A stretch of DNA of 48,985 nucleotides from Burkholderiales bacterium (GTDB taxonomy: Bacteria; Pseudomonadota; Gammaproteobacteria; Burkholderiales; SG8-41). Of this stretch, positions 1 to 9,045 are shown one piece after another. The position numbers and the translations under genes were made by a program. Every line of letters begins with the position of its first letter. Within the stretch, counting starts at the first letter, position 1. The stretch covers positions 73,786 through 122,770 of the forward strand of contig JAIEPF010000023.1 of NCBI GenBank assembly GCA_019749945.1, written 5' to 3'. Under the pieces are notes generated by a model. That model was given only the letters and a program-made list of their open reading frames with translations, was not told the origin of the DNA and ran no database searches.

Positions 1-56
1 TCACGATACATGGTTCAATCCTTTGCAGGGTTTACAGCGGCGGTGTGGCCGCAAGA

Positions 57-1304
57 TTATTCTTCGTCAGTGGGGGCGGCGTTGCCGGCGCAGACGATGC
101 CCGCCGCCAGCAGTTTCTGGTAGGTCGCTTCATCAATGCCCAGTTCGGCGAGCAGCGCCGCGTTGTGTTCGCCGATTTTCGGCGCCGGGGTGCGGATCGA
201 TGCCGGCGTGCCCGACAGCCGCGGCACGACATGGTGCATCGGATAACTGCCCATGTCCGGATCGGGATAATCGGCGATCAGTTCGCGCGCCAGTACATGC
301 GGGTCTTCGACGATCTGCGAAATGTCGTAGATCGGGCCGATGGTGACGTCGGCTTTTTCGAAAAACGCGACATTCTCCGCCTGCGTGCGCTGCGCGATGA
401 ATTCGCCGATGATGGCGTCGAGCTCCGCGGCGTGTTTGACGCGGTCGGCGTTGGTTTTGTAACGCGGATTGCTGATCAGGTCGGCGCGGCCGATGGATTC
501 GAACACGCGCTCGGCCATTTTCTGGATCGAGGCCGACAGGCCGACATATTTGCCGTCCTTGCATCGGTAGGCGTTGCGCGGCGCGGCGTTGGTCGAGCGG
601 CTGCCGGTGCGTTTCTTGACCTTGCCGGTGAGCCGGTAATTGGCGGCCTGCGGCCCGAGCACCGCGAACAGCGGATCGAGCAGCGGCAGATCGATGACCT
701 GGCCGCGGCCCCTGTTGTGCTCCACTTCGCGCAGCGCGATCAGCACGCCGCTGGCGCCGTACAGTCCGGCAATGGTGTCGGCGAGGTACATCGGCGGCAG
801 CACCGGCTCGCGATCTTCGAAACCGTTGAGCGCGGCGAAGCCCGACATGCCTTCGACCAGGGTGCCGAAGCCGGGGCGCCGTTTGTACGGCCCATCCTGT
901 CCCCAGCCCGAGATGCGCACGATGACCAGCTTCGGGTTGCGCGCCAGCAGCACCTCGGGGCCCAGCCCCATGTTTTCCAGCGTGCCGGGGCGGAAACTCT
1001 CGACGAACACGGCGGCCCTGGCCACCAGTTGCAGCAGCAGTTCGCGCGCCTCGGGTTTGCGCAGTTCGAGGCCCAGGCTTTTTTTGTTGCGCGCGTACAG
1101 TTTCCAGTTGGTGTCGACCTGCTCGACCTTCCAGGCGCGCAGCGTGTCGCCGGCGGGCGGTTCGATCTTGATCACTTCGGCGCCGAAGTCACCCAGCACC
1201 TGGGTCAGCGTGTTGCCGGCCACCAGCCGCGAGACATCGATGACGCGCACGCCGTCGAGCGCGCCGCGCGCCGCGGCATCATAAGCGCGTTTTTGCACGC
1301 CCAT
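57..1304 (-). CDS. Class III (CaiB/BaiF family) CoA-transferase
   Basis: Family III CoA-transferases move CoA from one acyl-CoA to a free organic acid through an aspartyl-CoA thioester. The 415-residue protein has the family's N-terminal nucleotide-like fold (GVRVIDVSR near residues 19-27, GAEVIKIEPP near 41-50), the VESFRPGTLENMGL segment near 101-114, and an Asp at about 176 in YLADTIAGLYG, which matches the catalytic Asp of formyl-CoA transferase by position. The frame stays open upstream, but those residues would lie inside the preceding Bug gene. The ATG at 1304, 16 bases after that gene's stop, is therefore the better start. It appears cotranscribed with the Bug receptor and under the IclR gene. 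The acid substrate cannot be read from the sequence. Confidence 0.88.
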   Translation of the reverse strand: MGVQKRAYDAAARGALDGVRVIDVSRLVAGNTLTQVLGDFGAEVIKIEPPAGDTLRAWKVEQVDTNWKLYARNKKSLGLELRKPEARELLLQLVARAAVFVESFRPGTLENMGLGPEVLLARNPKLVIVRISGWGQDGPYKRRPGFGTLVEGMSGFAALNGFEDREPVLPPMYLADTIAGLYGASGVLIALREVEHNRGRGQVIDLPLLDPLFAVLGPQAANYRLTGKVKKRTGSRSTNAAPRNAYRCKDGKYVGLSASIQKMAERVFESIGRADLISNPRYKTNADRVKHAAELDAIIGEFIAQRTQAENVAFFEKADVTIGPIYDISQIVEDPHVLARELIADYPDPDMGSYPMHHVVPRLSGTPASIRTPAPKIGEHNAALLAELGIDEATYQKLLAAGIVCAGNAAPTDEE

Positions 1305-1320
1305 CGTATCGTCGTCCCGC

Positions 1321-2286
1321 TTATTCCGGCTTGATGCCGGTGTCCTGCGCGACCTTGCGCCAGCGCGTGATTTCGTTGGCAACAAAACGCTGGAAGGCTT
1401 CGCCGTTCATCGTCGCCGGTTCCGCGCCTTCGCCGGCAAAGCGCTGTTTGAGCTCGGCCGACTGCAGGGCCCTGGCGAGCTCGCTGCCCAGACGCGCGGT
1501 GATGTCCGCCGGGGTTTTTACGGGCACCACCAGACCCCACCAGAACTCGGCGGTGTAGCCGGGCACGCCGGCCTCGGCGATGGTCGGCACCTGCGGCATG
1601 AAGCTGCTGCGTTTTTCGCTGGCCACGCCCAGCGCCTTCATCCGTCCGGCCTGCACCTGGGTCATCGCCGAGGGCAGGCTGGTCATCACCAGCTGGATGT
1701 GACCGCCGATCAGGTCAGTCAATGCCGGCGCCGCGCCCTTGTACGGCACATGCACGATGTTGATGCCGGCCATGCGCTTGAACAGTTCGGTGGCCATGTG
1801 GTTGTGGCTGCCGGTGCCGGTGGAGCCGTAGTTGACCTGGCCCGGCCTGGATTTGGCGAGAACGATGAATTCACGCACGTTTTTCACCGGCAGCGACGGA
1901 TGCACCACCATCAGCAGCGGGCCGCGCGCCATCATGCCGACATAGGCGAAATCGGCAATCGGCTCGTACGGCAGCTTGGCGCGCAGTGCGGCATTGGCGA
2001 CGAAGGAGGCCTGGATGTTGAGCATGCTGTAGCCGTCGCCGGGCGATTTGGCGACGTTCTCGGCGCCGACGATGCCACCACCGCCCGGGCGGTTCTCGAC
2101 CACGATCTGCTGGCCCAGGCCGGGAATCATGTTTTGCGCGGTGATGCGCGACAACACATCATTGCTCGCGCCCGGCGGGAAGGGCACCACCAGACGGATC
2201 GGCTTGGCCGGCCAGGCCTGGGCGTGGACGACGGCTGTGACGACGAATCCGAGCGCGGCAAGCGCCGCACCGAGCATGGTTTTCAT
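1321..2286 (-). CDS. Bug/TctC family periplasmic solute-binding receptor
   Basis: This is a 321-residue tripartite tricarboxylate transporter receptor of the Bug family, which is greatly expanded in Burkholderiales and binds carboxylates or other small anions in the periplasm. It has a signal peptide (about 1-23, ending VVHAQA) followed by the family hallmark WPAKPIRLVVPFPPGASND. The second family block (ENRPGGGGIVGAENVAKSPGDGYSML region) lies near 60-90. GAGGAG lies a few bases before the ATG. No TctA/TctB membrane components are in the window, so it may be an orphan receptor that borrows a transporter or acts as a sensor. Its pairing with a CoA-transferase suggests uptake then activation of the same acid (inference). 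Confidence 0.92.
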   Translation of the reverse strand: MKTMLGAALAALGFVVTAVVHAQAWPAKPIRLVVPFPPGASNDVLSRITAQNMIPGLGQQIVVENRPGGGGIVGAENVAKSPGDGYSMLNIQASFVANAALRAKLPYEPIADFAYVGMMARGPLLMVVHPSLPVKNVREFIVLAKSRPGQVNYGSTGTGSHNHMATELFKRMAGINIVHVPYKGAAPALTDLIGGHIQLVMTSLPSAMTQVQAGRMKALGVASEKRSSFMPQVPTIAEAGVPGYTAEFWWGLVVPVKTPADITARLGSELARALQSAELKQRFAGEGAEPATMNGEAFQRFVANEITRWRKVAQDTGIKPE

Positions 2287-2365
2287 GGCGTCCTCCTCGA
2301 GAAACTGCAGTTATGGCGCGCCGCGGGCGTCTGGGCGCACCGTACGCCCGGCATGGATGTCCGGT

Positions 2366-3175
2366 TTAGCGGATTTCCATGCCGTTGGCGATCTGGCGCT
2401 CGATCAGCCGCGATTCATTGCGCAGCAGGGTCGACAGTTCCTGGATGCGGCGGTCGGCCATGCGGCTGGAAATCGCCGAAATCGACAGCGCAGCAAAGGG
2501 CACGCCGCTCTGGTTGCGCAGCACCTGGCCCAGCGAGCGGACACCCGCCAGCGTCGGTGTTTCGCGCACGGCATAACCGAGCTTTTGCGCCTTGCGCGCC
2601 TGCGACAGCAGCGTGCTGCCGTTGAGCCCGTGTTCCTGCAGGCGGGGTTCGTTGCTGGCGATGATGCTGCGGAATTCTTCCTCGGGCAGCGCCGCGAGGA
2701 TGGCGAGGCTGCCGGTGCCCACGCCCAGCGGTCGGCGCATGCCGACTTCGAGGGTGAAGGTCTTGATCGGGAAGGTGCCTTCGTGGCGGTCGATGCAGAC
2801 GGCATCGAGGCCGCTGCGCTGGGTGAGGAAGATGGTGTCGCCGGTGGCTTCGGCGATGCGCGTCATGGCCGGGTGGCAGATTTCACGCAGGTTGAAGCGC
2901 GGTGCCGCGGTCAGCCCGAGCTCGAAGGCCATGGGCCCGAGGAAATAACGGTGCGTCTCCGAGTCCTGCTGCACCATGCCTTCGTGCGCCAGGCATTTCA
3001 GCATCCGATGCACGGTCGGTCGCTGCAGGCTGGTGCGCGTGGCGAGATCAAGCAGGCGTGAGCCGGAACGGTTGTGGGCGGCGATTTCGCGCAGCAGCAG
3101 CAGCGCGCGTTCAATGCTTTGGGTGCCGGTCAGACGACCCTGGTTGTCGTCATCGGAGGTTTTTGCAGTGGCCAT
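2366..3175 (-). CDS. IclR-family transcriptional regulator
   Basis: A 269-residue IclR-type regulator. An N-terminal winged helix-turn-helix (roughly 20-80, with [20 protein letters not shown] and [19 protein letters not shown]) is followed by the effector-binding domain (about 95-265, with [23 protein letters not shown] and [16 protein letters not shown] segments typical of the family). It starts the minus-strand run IclR, Bug receptor, CoA-transferase and is divergent from prpB across a 246-base gap, so it probably controls both directions. A 26-base inverted repeat at 3273-3298 is a candidate binding site. The effector is unknown. Confidence 0.9.
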   Translation of the reverse strand: MATAKTSDDDNQGRLTGTQSIERALLLLREIAAHNRSGSRLLDLATRTSLQRPTVHRMLKCLAHEGMVQQDSETHRYFLGPMAFELGLTAAPRFNLREICHPAMTRIAEATGDTIFLTQRSGLDAVCIDRHEGTFPIKTFTLEVGMRRPLGVGTGSLAILAALPEEEFRSIIASNEPRLQEHGLNGSTLLSQARKAQKLGYAVRETPTLAGVRSLGQVLRNQSGVPFAALSISAISSRMADRRIQELSTLLRNESRLIERQIANGMEIR

Positions 3176-3272
3176 GGGTTATTTATCCGAACTAGTCCGA
3201 ATCGTGAGACTTGGGAGGCTGGATTATGCCACCGTGTCCGTCCTAGCGGAATAGCCCGTCCTGTGCTATCTT

Positions 3273-3298
3273 TTTGCGGACTATTTCTGATCCGTAAA
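3273..3298. promoter_or_regulatory. Candidate IclR operator (inverted repeat)
   Basis: Arms TTTGCGGA and TCCGTAAA (7 of 8 positions complementary) are separated by 10 bases. It lies in the divergent gap between the IclR gene and prpB. Related half-sites (GCGGAATAG at about 3246, TCCGAA at about 3187-3197) lie nearby. Assignment to the IclR protein is inferred from position only. Confidence 0.4.
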
Positions 3299-3317
3299 CC
3301 TGTTTTGTCCAGATACC

Positions 3318-3339
3318 GGACAGCCGCCGCAGGCTGTCC
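3318..3339 (+). promoter_or_regulatory. Perfect hairpin 1 in prpB leader
   Basis: Arms GGACAGCC (3318-3325) and GGCTGTCC (3332-3339) flank a six-base loop. It is the first of two perfect stems between the IclR gene and the prpB ribosome-binding site. Its right arm contains GGCTG, which is complementary to CAGCC in the left arm of hairpin 2, so the two stems could exclude each other. Confidence 0.45.
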
Positions 3340-3378
3340 CCGCCCACGCACCCCCATTTTCCGTCTGCGTCCACATTC

Positions 3379-3399
3379 CGGCAGCCCCTGGGGCTGCCG
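3379..3399 (+). promoter_or_regulatory. Perfect hairpin 2 in prpB leader
   Basis: Arms CGGCAGCCCC (3379-3388) and GGGGCTGCCG (3390-3399) surround a single T. The stem ends about 10 bases before the AGGAG that serves the prpB ATG at 3422. It could act as a translational or transcriptional attenuator, or be a protein-binding palindrome. Confidence 0.45.
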
Positions 3400-3421
3400 T
3401 TGTCATACAGGAGCCCCGACC

Positions 3422-4327
3422 ATGACCGCCTCACTCCCCCCAGCCACCACCCGCCAGTCGCCCGGCGCCCGCTTCCGCGCCGCAGTCGCCGCCGAAAAGC
3501 CGCTGCAAATCGTCGGCGCGATCAATGCCTACCATGCCCGGCTGGCCGAACGCAGCGGCTTCAAGGCCATCTACCTGTCCGGTGGCGGTGTCGCCGCGGG
3601 TTCGCTGGGCGTGCCCGACCTCGCGATCAGCACGCTGGATGATGTGCTGACCGATGTCCGCCGCATCACCGACGCCTGCAACCTGCCGCTGCTGGTCGAC
3701 GTCGATACCGGCTTTGGCGGCGCCTTCAACATCGCGCGCACCGTGAAATCGCTGATCAAGTTCGGCGCTGCGGCGATGCACATTGAAGACCAGGTCATGC
3801 AAAAACGCTGCGGCCACCGGCCGAACAAGGAAATCGTCAGCAAGGACGAAATGGTCGACCGCATCAAAGCCTCGGCCGATGCCAAGACCGACAGCAATTT
3901 TGTCATCATCGCCCGCACCGATTCGCTGGCGGTGGAAGGGCTGGAGGCTTCGATCGAACGCGCCGTGGCCTGCGTTGAAGCCGGCGCCGACATGATTTTC
4001 CCGGAAGCGATCACCGAGCTGTCGATGTACAAAAAATTCGCCGACGCGGTGAAGGTGCCGATCCTCGCCAACATCACCGAGTTCGGCAAGACGCCGCTGT
4101 TCTCGACCCAGGAACTGGCCGGCGCCAACGTCGCGATGGCGCTGTATCCGCTGTCGGCCTGGCGCGCGGCCAATGCCGCGGCATTGAAGGTCTACCAGAG
4201 CATCCGCAAGGACGGCCACCAGAAAAATGTGGTCGACCTGATGCAGTCGCGCGATGACCTCTACGACTATCTGGATTATCACGACTACGAGCAGAAACTC
4301 GACGCGCTGTTCAAGCGCGACAAGTAA
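3422..4327 (+). CDS. prpB: Methylisocitrate lyase (PrpB)
   Basis: PrpB cleaves 2-methylisocitrate to pyruvate and succinate, the last step of the methylcitrate cycle for propionate. The 301-residue protein belongs to the isocitrate lyase/PEP mutase superfamily. It carries [16 protein letters not shown] (51-66), the metal-binding LVDVDTGFG (91-99) and the active-site [13 protein letters not shown] signature (about 128-140), all close to how I recall E. coli PrpB. The open frame extends far upstream, but the ATG at 3422 is preceded by AGGAG and begins just before the conserved domain. No prpC, acnD or prpF is present, so this is an orphan copy next to an IclR/Bug/CoA-transferase group. A related C-C lyase with another substrate is possible but less likely. 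Confidence 0.88.
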   Translation: MTASLPPATTRQSPGARFRAAVAAEKPLQIVGAINAYHARLAERSGFKAIYLSGGGVAAGSLGVPDLAISTLDDVLTDVRRITDACNLPLLVDVDTGFGGAFNIARTVKSLIKFGAAAMHIEDQVMQKRCGHRPNKEIVSKDEMVDRIKASADAKTDSNFVIIARTDSLAVEGLEASIERAVACVEAGADMIFPEAITELSMYKKFADAVKVPILANITEFGKTPLFSTQELAGANVAMALYPLSAWRAANAAALKVYQSIRKDGHQKNVVDLMQSRDDLYDYLDYHDYEQKLDALFKRDK

Positions 4328-4356
4328 AAACAAGATTCGAATACTTTGCATTCAGT

Positions 4357-4444
4357 CCCACCCCCATCCCAACCTTCCCCCTGAGGGGGAAGGAGTTTTC
4401 GAGAAATTCCCTCCCCTTCAAGGGGAGGGTTAGGGTGGGGATGG
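4357..4444. repeat. Nested palindromic repeat element (REP/MITE-like)
   Basis: Outer arms of 24 bases (4357-4380 against 4421-4444, about 20 of 24 complementary) enclose two inner perfect hairpins: 4373-4393 (nine-base arms around TGA) and 4409-4429 (ten-base arms around one C). C-rich then G-rich tracts of this type recur between genes in many Proteobacteria. It follows the prpB stop and may also terminate transcription. Its reverse translation yields the spurious peptide TLPLKGREF, typical of such repeats. Confidence 0.75.
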
Positions 4445-4505
4445 GTTTGTCACCGATCAATAAAAACTCAACGATCAGTTTTAATTTAGTGGGGAAAATA
4501 CTGCG

Positions 4506-5498
4506 ATGACCGGCATCTTGTTGTCCAAGGGTTTTGTGGCGCAATTCGGCGCCGAGCTGCAGGTCGCAGCCCGGGCGGCGGGTGTCACGCCGAACATCAT
4601 TCATCTGCCGGACGACGCGTCGCAGCGCCTGTCGGCGGCCGAGATCGCGAAAATCGAGGCGGCGTACCTGACCCGCGACATCCGTTTCTCCGACCACTAT
4701 GTCAGCTTCGGCGACACGTTGAAAACCGCGGCCAACCTGAAGTGGGTGCATTTCACCAGCACCGGCATCGACCAGCATCCGTTCATGCCGGCACTCGCCG
4801 AGCGCAAGGTCCGGCTGACCACGTCGGCCGGCACCAATGGCGAACCGGTCGGCCAGACCGCGTTCTGCGGCCTGCTGATGCTGGCGCGCGGTTTTCCGCG
4901 CTGGCTGGCGGCGCAGCGCGAGCGGCGCTGGGATCCCGCGCGCGGCAAGGACACGCCGCGCGACCTGCAGGGCCAGACGGTGGTGATTGTCGGCCTCGGC
5001 ACCATCGGCGCGACGGTGGCAAAGCTGTGCAAGGCACTGGGCATGAAAGTCATTGGCCTGCGCCGCAGCCCGAAACGCGACGGCGATCCGGTCGATGAAA
5101 TGCATACCCTGGATAAACTGCCGGCGCTGCTGCCGCATTGCGACTGGTGGGTGCTGGCCTGCCCGTATACGAAGGAGACCCATCAACTGATCAACGCCAA
5201 AACCCTGGCGCTGCTGCCCAAACACGCCTACCTGATCAACGTCGCGCGCGGCGCGGTAGCCGATGAAAAAGCCCTGATCGCCGCGCTGCAATCGAAGCAG
5301 ATCGCCGGCGCCTATCTCGATGTGTTCGAGAAGGAGCCGCTGCCGGCGGATTCGCCGCTGTGGGACATTCCGAACGTGATCGTGTCGCCGCACAATGCCT
5401 CGGCCTCGGACGGCAACGACAAACGCGCGGCCAGGGTGTTTGTCGAAAACCTGCAGTTGTACGCGGGCGGCAAAAAAATGCACAACGAGCAGGGCTGA
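4506..5498 (+). CDS. D-2-hydroxyacid dehydrogenase (NAD(P)-dependent)
   Basis: A 330-residue D-isomer-specific 2-hydroxyacid dehydrogenase, an oxidoreductase interconverting 2-oxo and D-2-hydroxy acids such as glyoxylate/glycolate or hydroxypyruvate/glycerate. It has the Rossmann motif GLGTIGATVAKLCKALGMKV (about 163-182) and the catalytic triad in its usual settings: Arg in NVARGAVAD, Glu in DVFEKEPLP and His in SPHNAS. The N-terminal segment is typical of GhrA-like members. It is separated from prpB by the palindromic repeat, so it probably has its own promoter. The GGGGA before the ATG is a weak ribosome-binding site. The substrate is not determinable here. Confidence 0.87.
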   Translation: MTGILLSKGFVAQFGAELQVAARAAGVTPNIIHLPDDASQRLSAAEIAKIEAAYLTRDIRFSDHYVSFGDTLKTAANLKWVHFTSTGIDQHPFMPALAERKVRLTTSAGTNGEPVGQTAFCGLLMLARGFPRWLAAQRERRWDPARGKDTPRDLQGQTVVIVGLGTIGATVAKLCKALGMKVIGLRRSPKRDGDPVDEMHTLDKLPALLPHCDWWVLACPYTKETHQLINAKTLALLPKHAYLINVARGAVADEKALIAALQSKQIAGAYLDVFEKEPLPADSPLWDIPNVIVSPHNASASDGNDKRAARVFVENLQLYAGGKKMHNEQG

Positions 5499-5523
5499 AC
5501 GGAAAAAGTTTGGCCAAAACAGC

Positions 5524-5691
5524 ATGAAAAAGTGGCAATGCATACTCTGCGGTTTCATTTATGACGAGGCCGCCGGTCTGCCCGATGAAGGCATCGCGCC
5601 CGGCACCCGCTGGGAGGATGTACCGTCGGACTGGACCTGCCCCCACTGTTCGGCGGCCAAGGCCGACTTCGACATGATCGCAATCGGTTGA
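5524..5691 (+). CDS. Rubredoxin
   Basis: A 55-residue one-iron electron carrier. The two iron-binding knuckles are CILCGF (near 6-11) and CPHCSAAK (near 39-46), with the conserved [22 protein letters not shown] between them. The ATG at 5524 fits the family length; a longer reading in the same frame would run into the upstream dehydrogenase. No strong Shine-Dalgarno sequence is visible. It sits 25 bases after the dehydrogenase and before hemA. Rubredoxin-hemA neighbourhood occurs in beta- and gammaproteobacteria, as I recall; its electron partner is unknown. Confidence 0.93.
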   Translation: MKKWQCILCGFIYDEAAGLPDEGIAPGTRWEDVPSDWTCPHCSAAKADFDMIAIG

Positions 5692-5785
5692 TTTTTCAGG
5701 GCTAGGAACCCCCGTCGCGGCTGGCGAGGGTTGCTGTAAGCGGTTAAAATGCAAGGCCTTTTCGGGACCAGCCGCCACCGCCGCC

Positions 5786-7039
5786 ATGCCGCTTTTTGCC
5801 TTCGGATTGAACCACCAGACCGCGCCGCTGGACGTGCGCGAACGGGTGGTTTTTGGCGCCGAACAACTGACCCAGGCCTTGCGTGACCTGGTCGACCGCC
5901 GGCCGGTCAGTGAGGCGGCGATCATTTCGACCTGCAACCGCACCGAAGTCTATTGTTCGACGGCCGAGCCGCGCAAGGTGGTGGACTGGCTGGCGGCTTA
6001 TCACCAGCTGAAGCCGGCGCAGATTGCACCCTATCTCTACGAGTTGCCGCAGGATCGCGCGGTCAAACACGCCTTCCGTGTCGCCAGCGGCCTGGATTCG
6101 ATGGTGCTGGGCGAGCCGCAGATCCTCGGCCAGTTCAAAAACGCGGTGCGTTCCGCCGAAGCCGCCGGAACCCTCGGCTGGCTGCTCAACAAACTGTTCC
6201 AGCGCACCTTCTCCGTCGCCAAAACCGTGCGCAGCGAAACCGACATCGGCGCCAGCACGGTATCGATGGCCGCCGCCGCGGTGCGCCTCGCCGAACGCAT
6301 TTATCCGAGCATTGCCGAACAGAGCGTGCTGTTTGTCGGCGCCGGCGAAATGATCGATCTGGCGGCGACGCATTTTGCCGCGCATCATCCGCGGCGCATG
6401 ACCTTTGCCAATCGCACCCCGGCGCGCGCGCAGCAGCTGGCCGACCGCTTTTTCGGCCATGTGATTCCGTTGAACGATCTCGCCGCGCAGCTCGCGCTGT
6501 ACGACATCGTGATCTGCTGCACCGCCAGCCCCTTGCCGATCATCGGCAAGGGCTTGATGGAAAGCGCATTGAAAGCGCGCAAACACCGGCCGATGCTGAT
6601 GTTCGATCTCGCGGTGCCGCGCGACATCGAGGCTGAAGTCGGCGCCCTCGACGACGCCTTTCTCTACACTGTCGATGACCTCGGCCAGATCGCGCGCGAG
6701 GGCATGGACCAGCGCAGCAATGCCGTGGCGCAGGCCGAAGTCATCATCGAAAACCAGGTCTCCGATTTCATGCACTGGCTCGACAACCGCGAACTGGTGC
6801 CGACCATCCGCGCACTGCGCGACACCGCGGAACGCGCGCGCCGCCACGAGCTGGAAAGGGCGCAGCGCCGCCTCGCGCACGGCGCCGATCCGCAGCAGGT
6901 GCTCGACGAACTGTCGCAGGCGCTGACCAACAAGTTCATGCACCCGCCGTCGCATGCGCTGAACCATGCCGCGCAGGACGAGCGCGATGAACTCGCGGCG
7001 CTGATCGCGCGGCTTTACCAGATCCAGCGCCCCGAGTAA
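5786..7039 (+). CDS. hemA: Glutamyl-tRNA reductase
   Basis: HemA reduces glutamyl-tRNA(Glu) to glutamate-1-semialdehyde with NADPH, the committed step of C5-pathway tetrapyrrole synthesis. The 417-residue protein has [15 protein letters not shown] near 6-20, the catalytic Cys50 in [11 protein letters not shown], the NADPH-binding [17 protein letters not shown] (about 180-196) and the C-terminal dimerisation helix. A TAAAAT hexamer near 5745 may be the -10 element. It heads the run hemA-prfA-prmC found in many Proteobacteria, and hemCDXY lie 14 kb further on. Confidence 0.97.
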   Translation: MPLFAFGLNHQTAPLDVRERVVFGAEQLTQALRDLVDRRPVSEAAIISTCNRTEVYCSTAEPRKVVDWLAAYHQLKPAQIAPYLYELPQDRAVKHAFRVASGLDSMVLGEPQILGQFKNAVRSAEAAGTLGWLLNKLFQRTFSVAKTVRSETDIGASTVSMAAAAVRLAERIYPSIAEQSVLFVGAGEMIDLAATHFAAHHPRRMTFANRTPARAQQLADRFFGHVIPLNDLAAQLALYDIVICCTASPLPIIGKGLMESALKARKHRPMLMFDLAVPRDIEAEVGALDDAFLYTVDDLGQIAREGMDQRSNAVAQAEVIIENQVSDFMHWLDNRELVPTIRALRDTAERARRHELERAQRRLAHGADPQQVLDELSQALTNKFMHPPSHALNHAAQDERDELAALIARLYQIQRPE

Positions 7040-7085
7040 TGCCGGCTCTGGATATTCGCCGCTTCTGCGGCTTGATTGCGCATTC

Positions 7086-8177
7086 ATGAAACCCAGCATT
7101 GCCGCCAAACTGAACCAGCTGTCGAACCGGCTGGGCGAGATCGACCGTCTGCTCGGCGCCGAAAACGTCACCGCCGACATGGACCGTTATCGCAAGCTGA
7201 CGCGTGAACACGCCGAGCTCGGGCCGGTGGTCGAACTCTATCGCCGCTACCAGGAGAGCGAAGGCGACCTGAAAACCGCACAGGAAATGGCTGGCGATCC
7301 GGCAATGCGTGAATTCGCCGAAGCCGAAGTCGCGGAAACCCGCGCGCGGCTCGAAGGCTACGAAGCCGAGCTGCAGAAACTGCTGCTGCCGCGCGACCCC
7401 AATGACGAGCGCAATATTTTTCTCGAGGTGCGCGCCGGCACCGGCGGTGACGAATCCGCGCTGTTCGCGGCGGAGCTGTTCCGCATGTATGCGCGTTATG
7501 CCGAACGCAAACGCTGGCAGGTTGAAATCATTTCGGAAAGCGCGTCGGATCTCGGCGGTTACCGCGAGGTCATCGCCCGCATCATCGGCCAGGGCGCCTA
7601 TTCCAAACTCAAGTTCGAATCCGGCGGCCATCGCGTGCAGCGCGTGCCGGTCACCGAAACCCAGGGCCGGGTGCACACCTCGGCCTGCACCGTCGCGGTG
7701 ATGCCCGAGGCCGATGCCGCCACCGAGATCGTGCTCAATCCGGCGGAGCTGCGCATCGATACTTTCCGCGCCTCGGGCGCCGGCGGCCAGCACGTCAACA
7801 AAACCGATTCGGCGATCCGCATCACCCATCTGCCGACCGGCCTCGTCGTCGAATGCCAGGACGACCGCTCACAGCACAAGAACAAGGCGCGGGCACTGGC
7901 GGTGCTGGCGGCACGTTTGAAGGACAAACAGACCCGCGAGCAGCAGTCGAAGGAGGCCGCGACGCGCAAATCCCTGATCGGCAGCGGCGACCGTTCCGAA
8001 CGCATCCGCACCTACAATTTTCCGCAGGGCCGCGTCACCGACCATCGCATCAACCTGACGCTGTACAAGATCGCGCAGATCATCGACGGCGATATCGATG
8101 ATCTTGTTGACGCACTGGCGGCCGAACACCAGGCCGAACAGCTGGCGCAACTGGCTGAAGAGCAGGGCGTTACATAA
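7086..8177 (+). CDS. prfA: Peptide chain release factor 1
   Basis: RF1 reads UAA and UAG in the ribosomal A site and triggers peptide release. The 363-residue protein has the GGQ motif at 233-235 in [16 protein letters not shown], and the codon-recognition tripeptide region reads PVT (188-190), a known variant of PAT/PxT. Length matches the family. The downstream prmC methylates the Gln of GGQ, so the pair forms a functional unit. The stop codon lies inside the first copy of a 30-bp dispersed repeat (8172-8201). Confidence 0.97.
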   Translation: MKPSIAAKLNQLSNRLGEIDRLLGAENVTADMDRYRKLTREHAELGPVVELYRRYQESEGDLKTAQEMAGDPAMREFAEAEVAETRARLEGYEAELQKLLLPRDPNDERNIFLEVRAGTGGDESALFAAELFRMYARYAERKRWQVEIISESASDLGGYREVIARIIGQGAYSKLKFESGGHRVQRVPVTETQGRVHTSACTVAVMPEADAATEIVLNPAELRIDTFRASGAGGQHVNKTDSAIRITHLPTGLVVECQDDRSQHKNKARALAVLAARLKDKQTREQQSKEAATRKSLIGSGDRSERIRTYNFPQGRVTDHRINLTLYKIAQIIDGDIDDLVDALAAEHQAEQLAQLAEEQGVT

Positions 8178-8201
8178 GTATTTGTTTTTATTGATATTTT
8201 A
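8172..8201 (+). repeat. Dispersed 30-bp repeat, copy 1
   Basis: Begins ACATAAGTATTTG and continues TTTTTATTGATATTTTA. It is identical over 30 bases to 47398-47427 in the opposite orientation. It contains the prfA stop codon and fills the prfA-prmC gap. Diverged relatives lie at 34196-34225, 38503-38525 and 14101-14120. Confidence 0.8.
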
Positions 8202-8208
8202 AACCACG

Positions 8209-9045
8209 ATGCCCGCTGCGCCGACCATACGTGAGGCCTTGGACGCCGCCCAGCAGGCCACCAGCCGCATTGAGGCGCGTGTGTTGCTGCGCGAGGTGTT
8301 GCAGCAAAACGATGCCTGGCTGCTGGCGCACGATGATGAACTGCTGACGGCTGAGCAGGCGCAACAGTACGTCGCGCTGGTGGTGCGCCGCGTCGCCGGC
8401 GAACCCATCGCCTACATCACCGGCCGCCGCGAATTCCACGGCCGCGAGTTCCTCGTAAACCCCGCCGTGCTGATCCCGCGGCCCGAAACCGAATTGCTGG
8501 TGGAGTTGGCCTTGCAGCGTTTGCCTGCCGCTGCGCCCGGTCGCGTGCTTGATCTCGGCACCGGCAGCGGCTGCATCGGCATCACCATCGCCGCCGAGCG
8601 GCCGCAGGTGCAAGTCACGCTGGTCGATGCCTCCGCGGCTGCGCTGGAAATCGCCCGCGCCAATGCCGCGCAGTGGGCGCCCGCCAACACCACGCTGCTG
8701 CACAGCGACTGGTACTCTGCGCTCGCCGCGGAGCGTTACGACCTGATCGTGGCCAATCCGCCCTATGTCGCGGAGGGTGACGCGCATCTGCAGCAGGGCG
8801 ACCTGCGGTTTGAGCCGCGTTCAGCGCTGGCTGCCGGCGTTGATGGCTTGAATGATCTGCAGCGCATCATTGCCGAGGCGCCGCGGCATCTGCGTGCGGG
8901 GGGCTGGCTGTTGCTGGAGCATGGTTTTGACCAGGCGGCGGCGTGTGCGTGGCTGCTGGCGGCGGCGGGGTTGCAGGAGGTTTTTCATGCGCCGGATCTG
9001 GCGGGTATGCCGCGGGTCAGTGGCGGGAGGAATACCGGTGAGTGA
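8209..9045 (+). CDS. prmC: Release factor glutamine methyltransferase
   Basis: PrmC N5-methylates the GGQ glutamine of RF1 and RF2 using S-adenosylmethionine. The 278-residue protein has an N-terminal substrate-binding helical domain, then EPIAYITGRREFHGREF (65-81), the SAM-binding VLDLGTGSGCIGI (113-125), and the catalytic NPPY at 183-186. It follows prfA directly, as in E. coli. It overlaps the next gene by eight bases, indicating coupling. Confidence 0.97.
   Translation: MPAAPTIREALDAAQQATSRIEARVLLREVLQQNDAWLLAHDDELLTAEQAQQYVALVVRRVAGEPIAYITGRREFHGREFLVNPAVLIPRPETELLVELALQRLPAAAPGRVLDLGTGSGCIGITIAAERPQVQVTLVDASAAALEIARANAAQWAPANTTLLHSDWYSALAAERYDLIVANPPYVAEGDAHLQQGDLRFEPRSALAAGVDGLNDLQRIIAEAPRHLRAGGWLLLEHGFDQAAACAWLLAAAGLQEVFHAPDLAGMPRVSGGRNTGE

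Noticed and set aside
45..1334. 429-residue plus-strand open frame opposite the CoA-transferase
   Set aside because: Arg/Ala/His-rich shadow of a clear family III CoA-transferase on the other strand. No family motif or ribosome-binding site.
3074..3421. Long N-terminal extension of prpB
   Set aside because: The frame is open but spans the IclR 5' end, the regulatory repeats and both hairpins. AGGAG and the family length point to ATG 3422.
4311..5558. 415-residue minus-strand open frame opposite the hydroxyacid dehydrogenase
   Set aside because: Its C-terminus is translated from the palindromic repeat (TLPLKGREF), and the rest is antisense to a conserved gene.
5744..7180. 478-residue minus-strand open frame opposite hemA
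   Set aside because: Composition-driven antisense frame of a conserved gene. Low-information residues and no recognisable motif.
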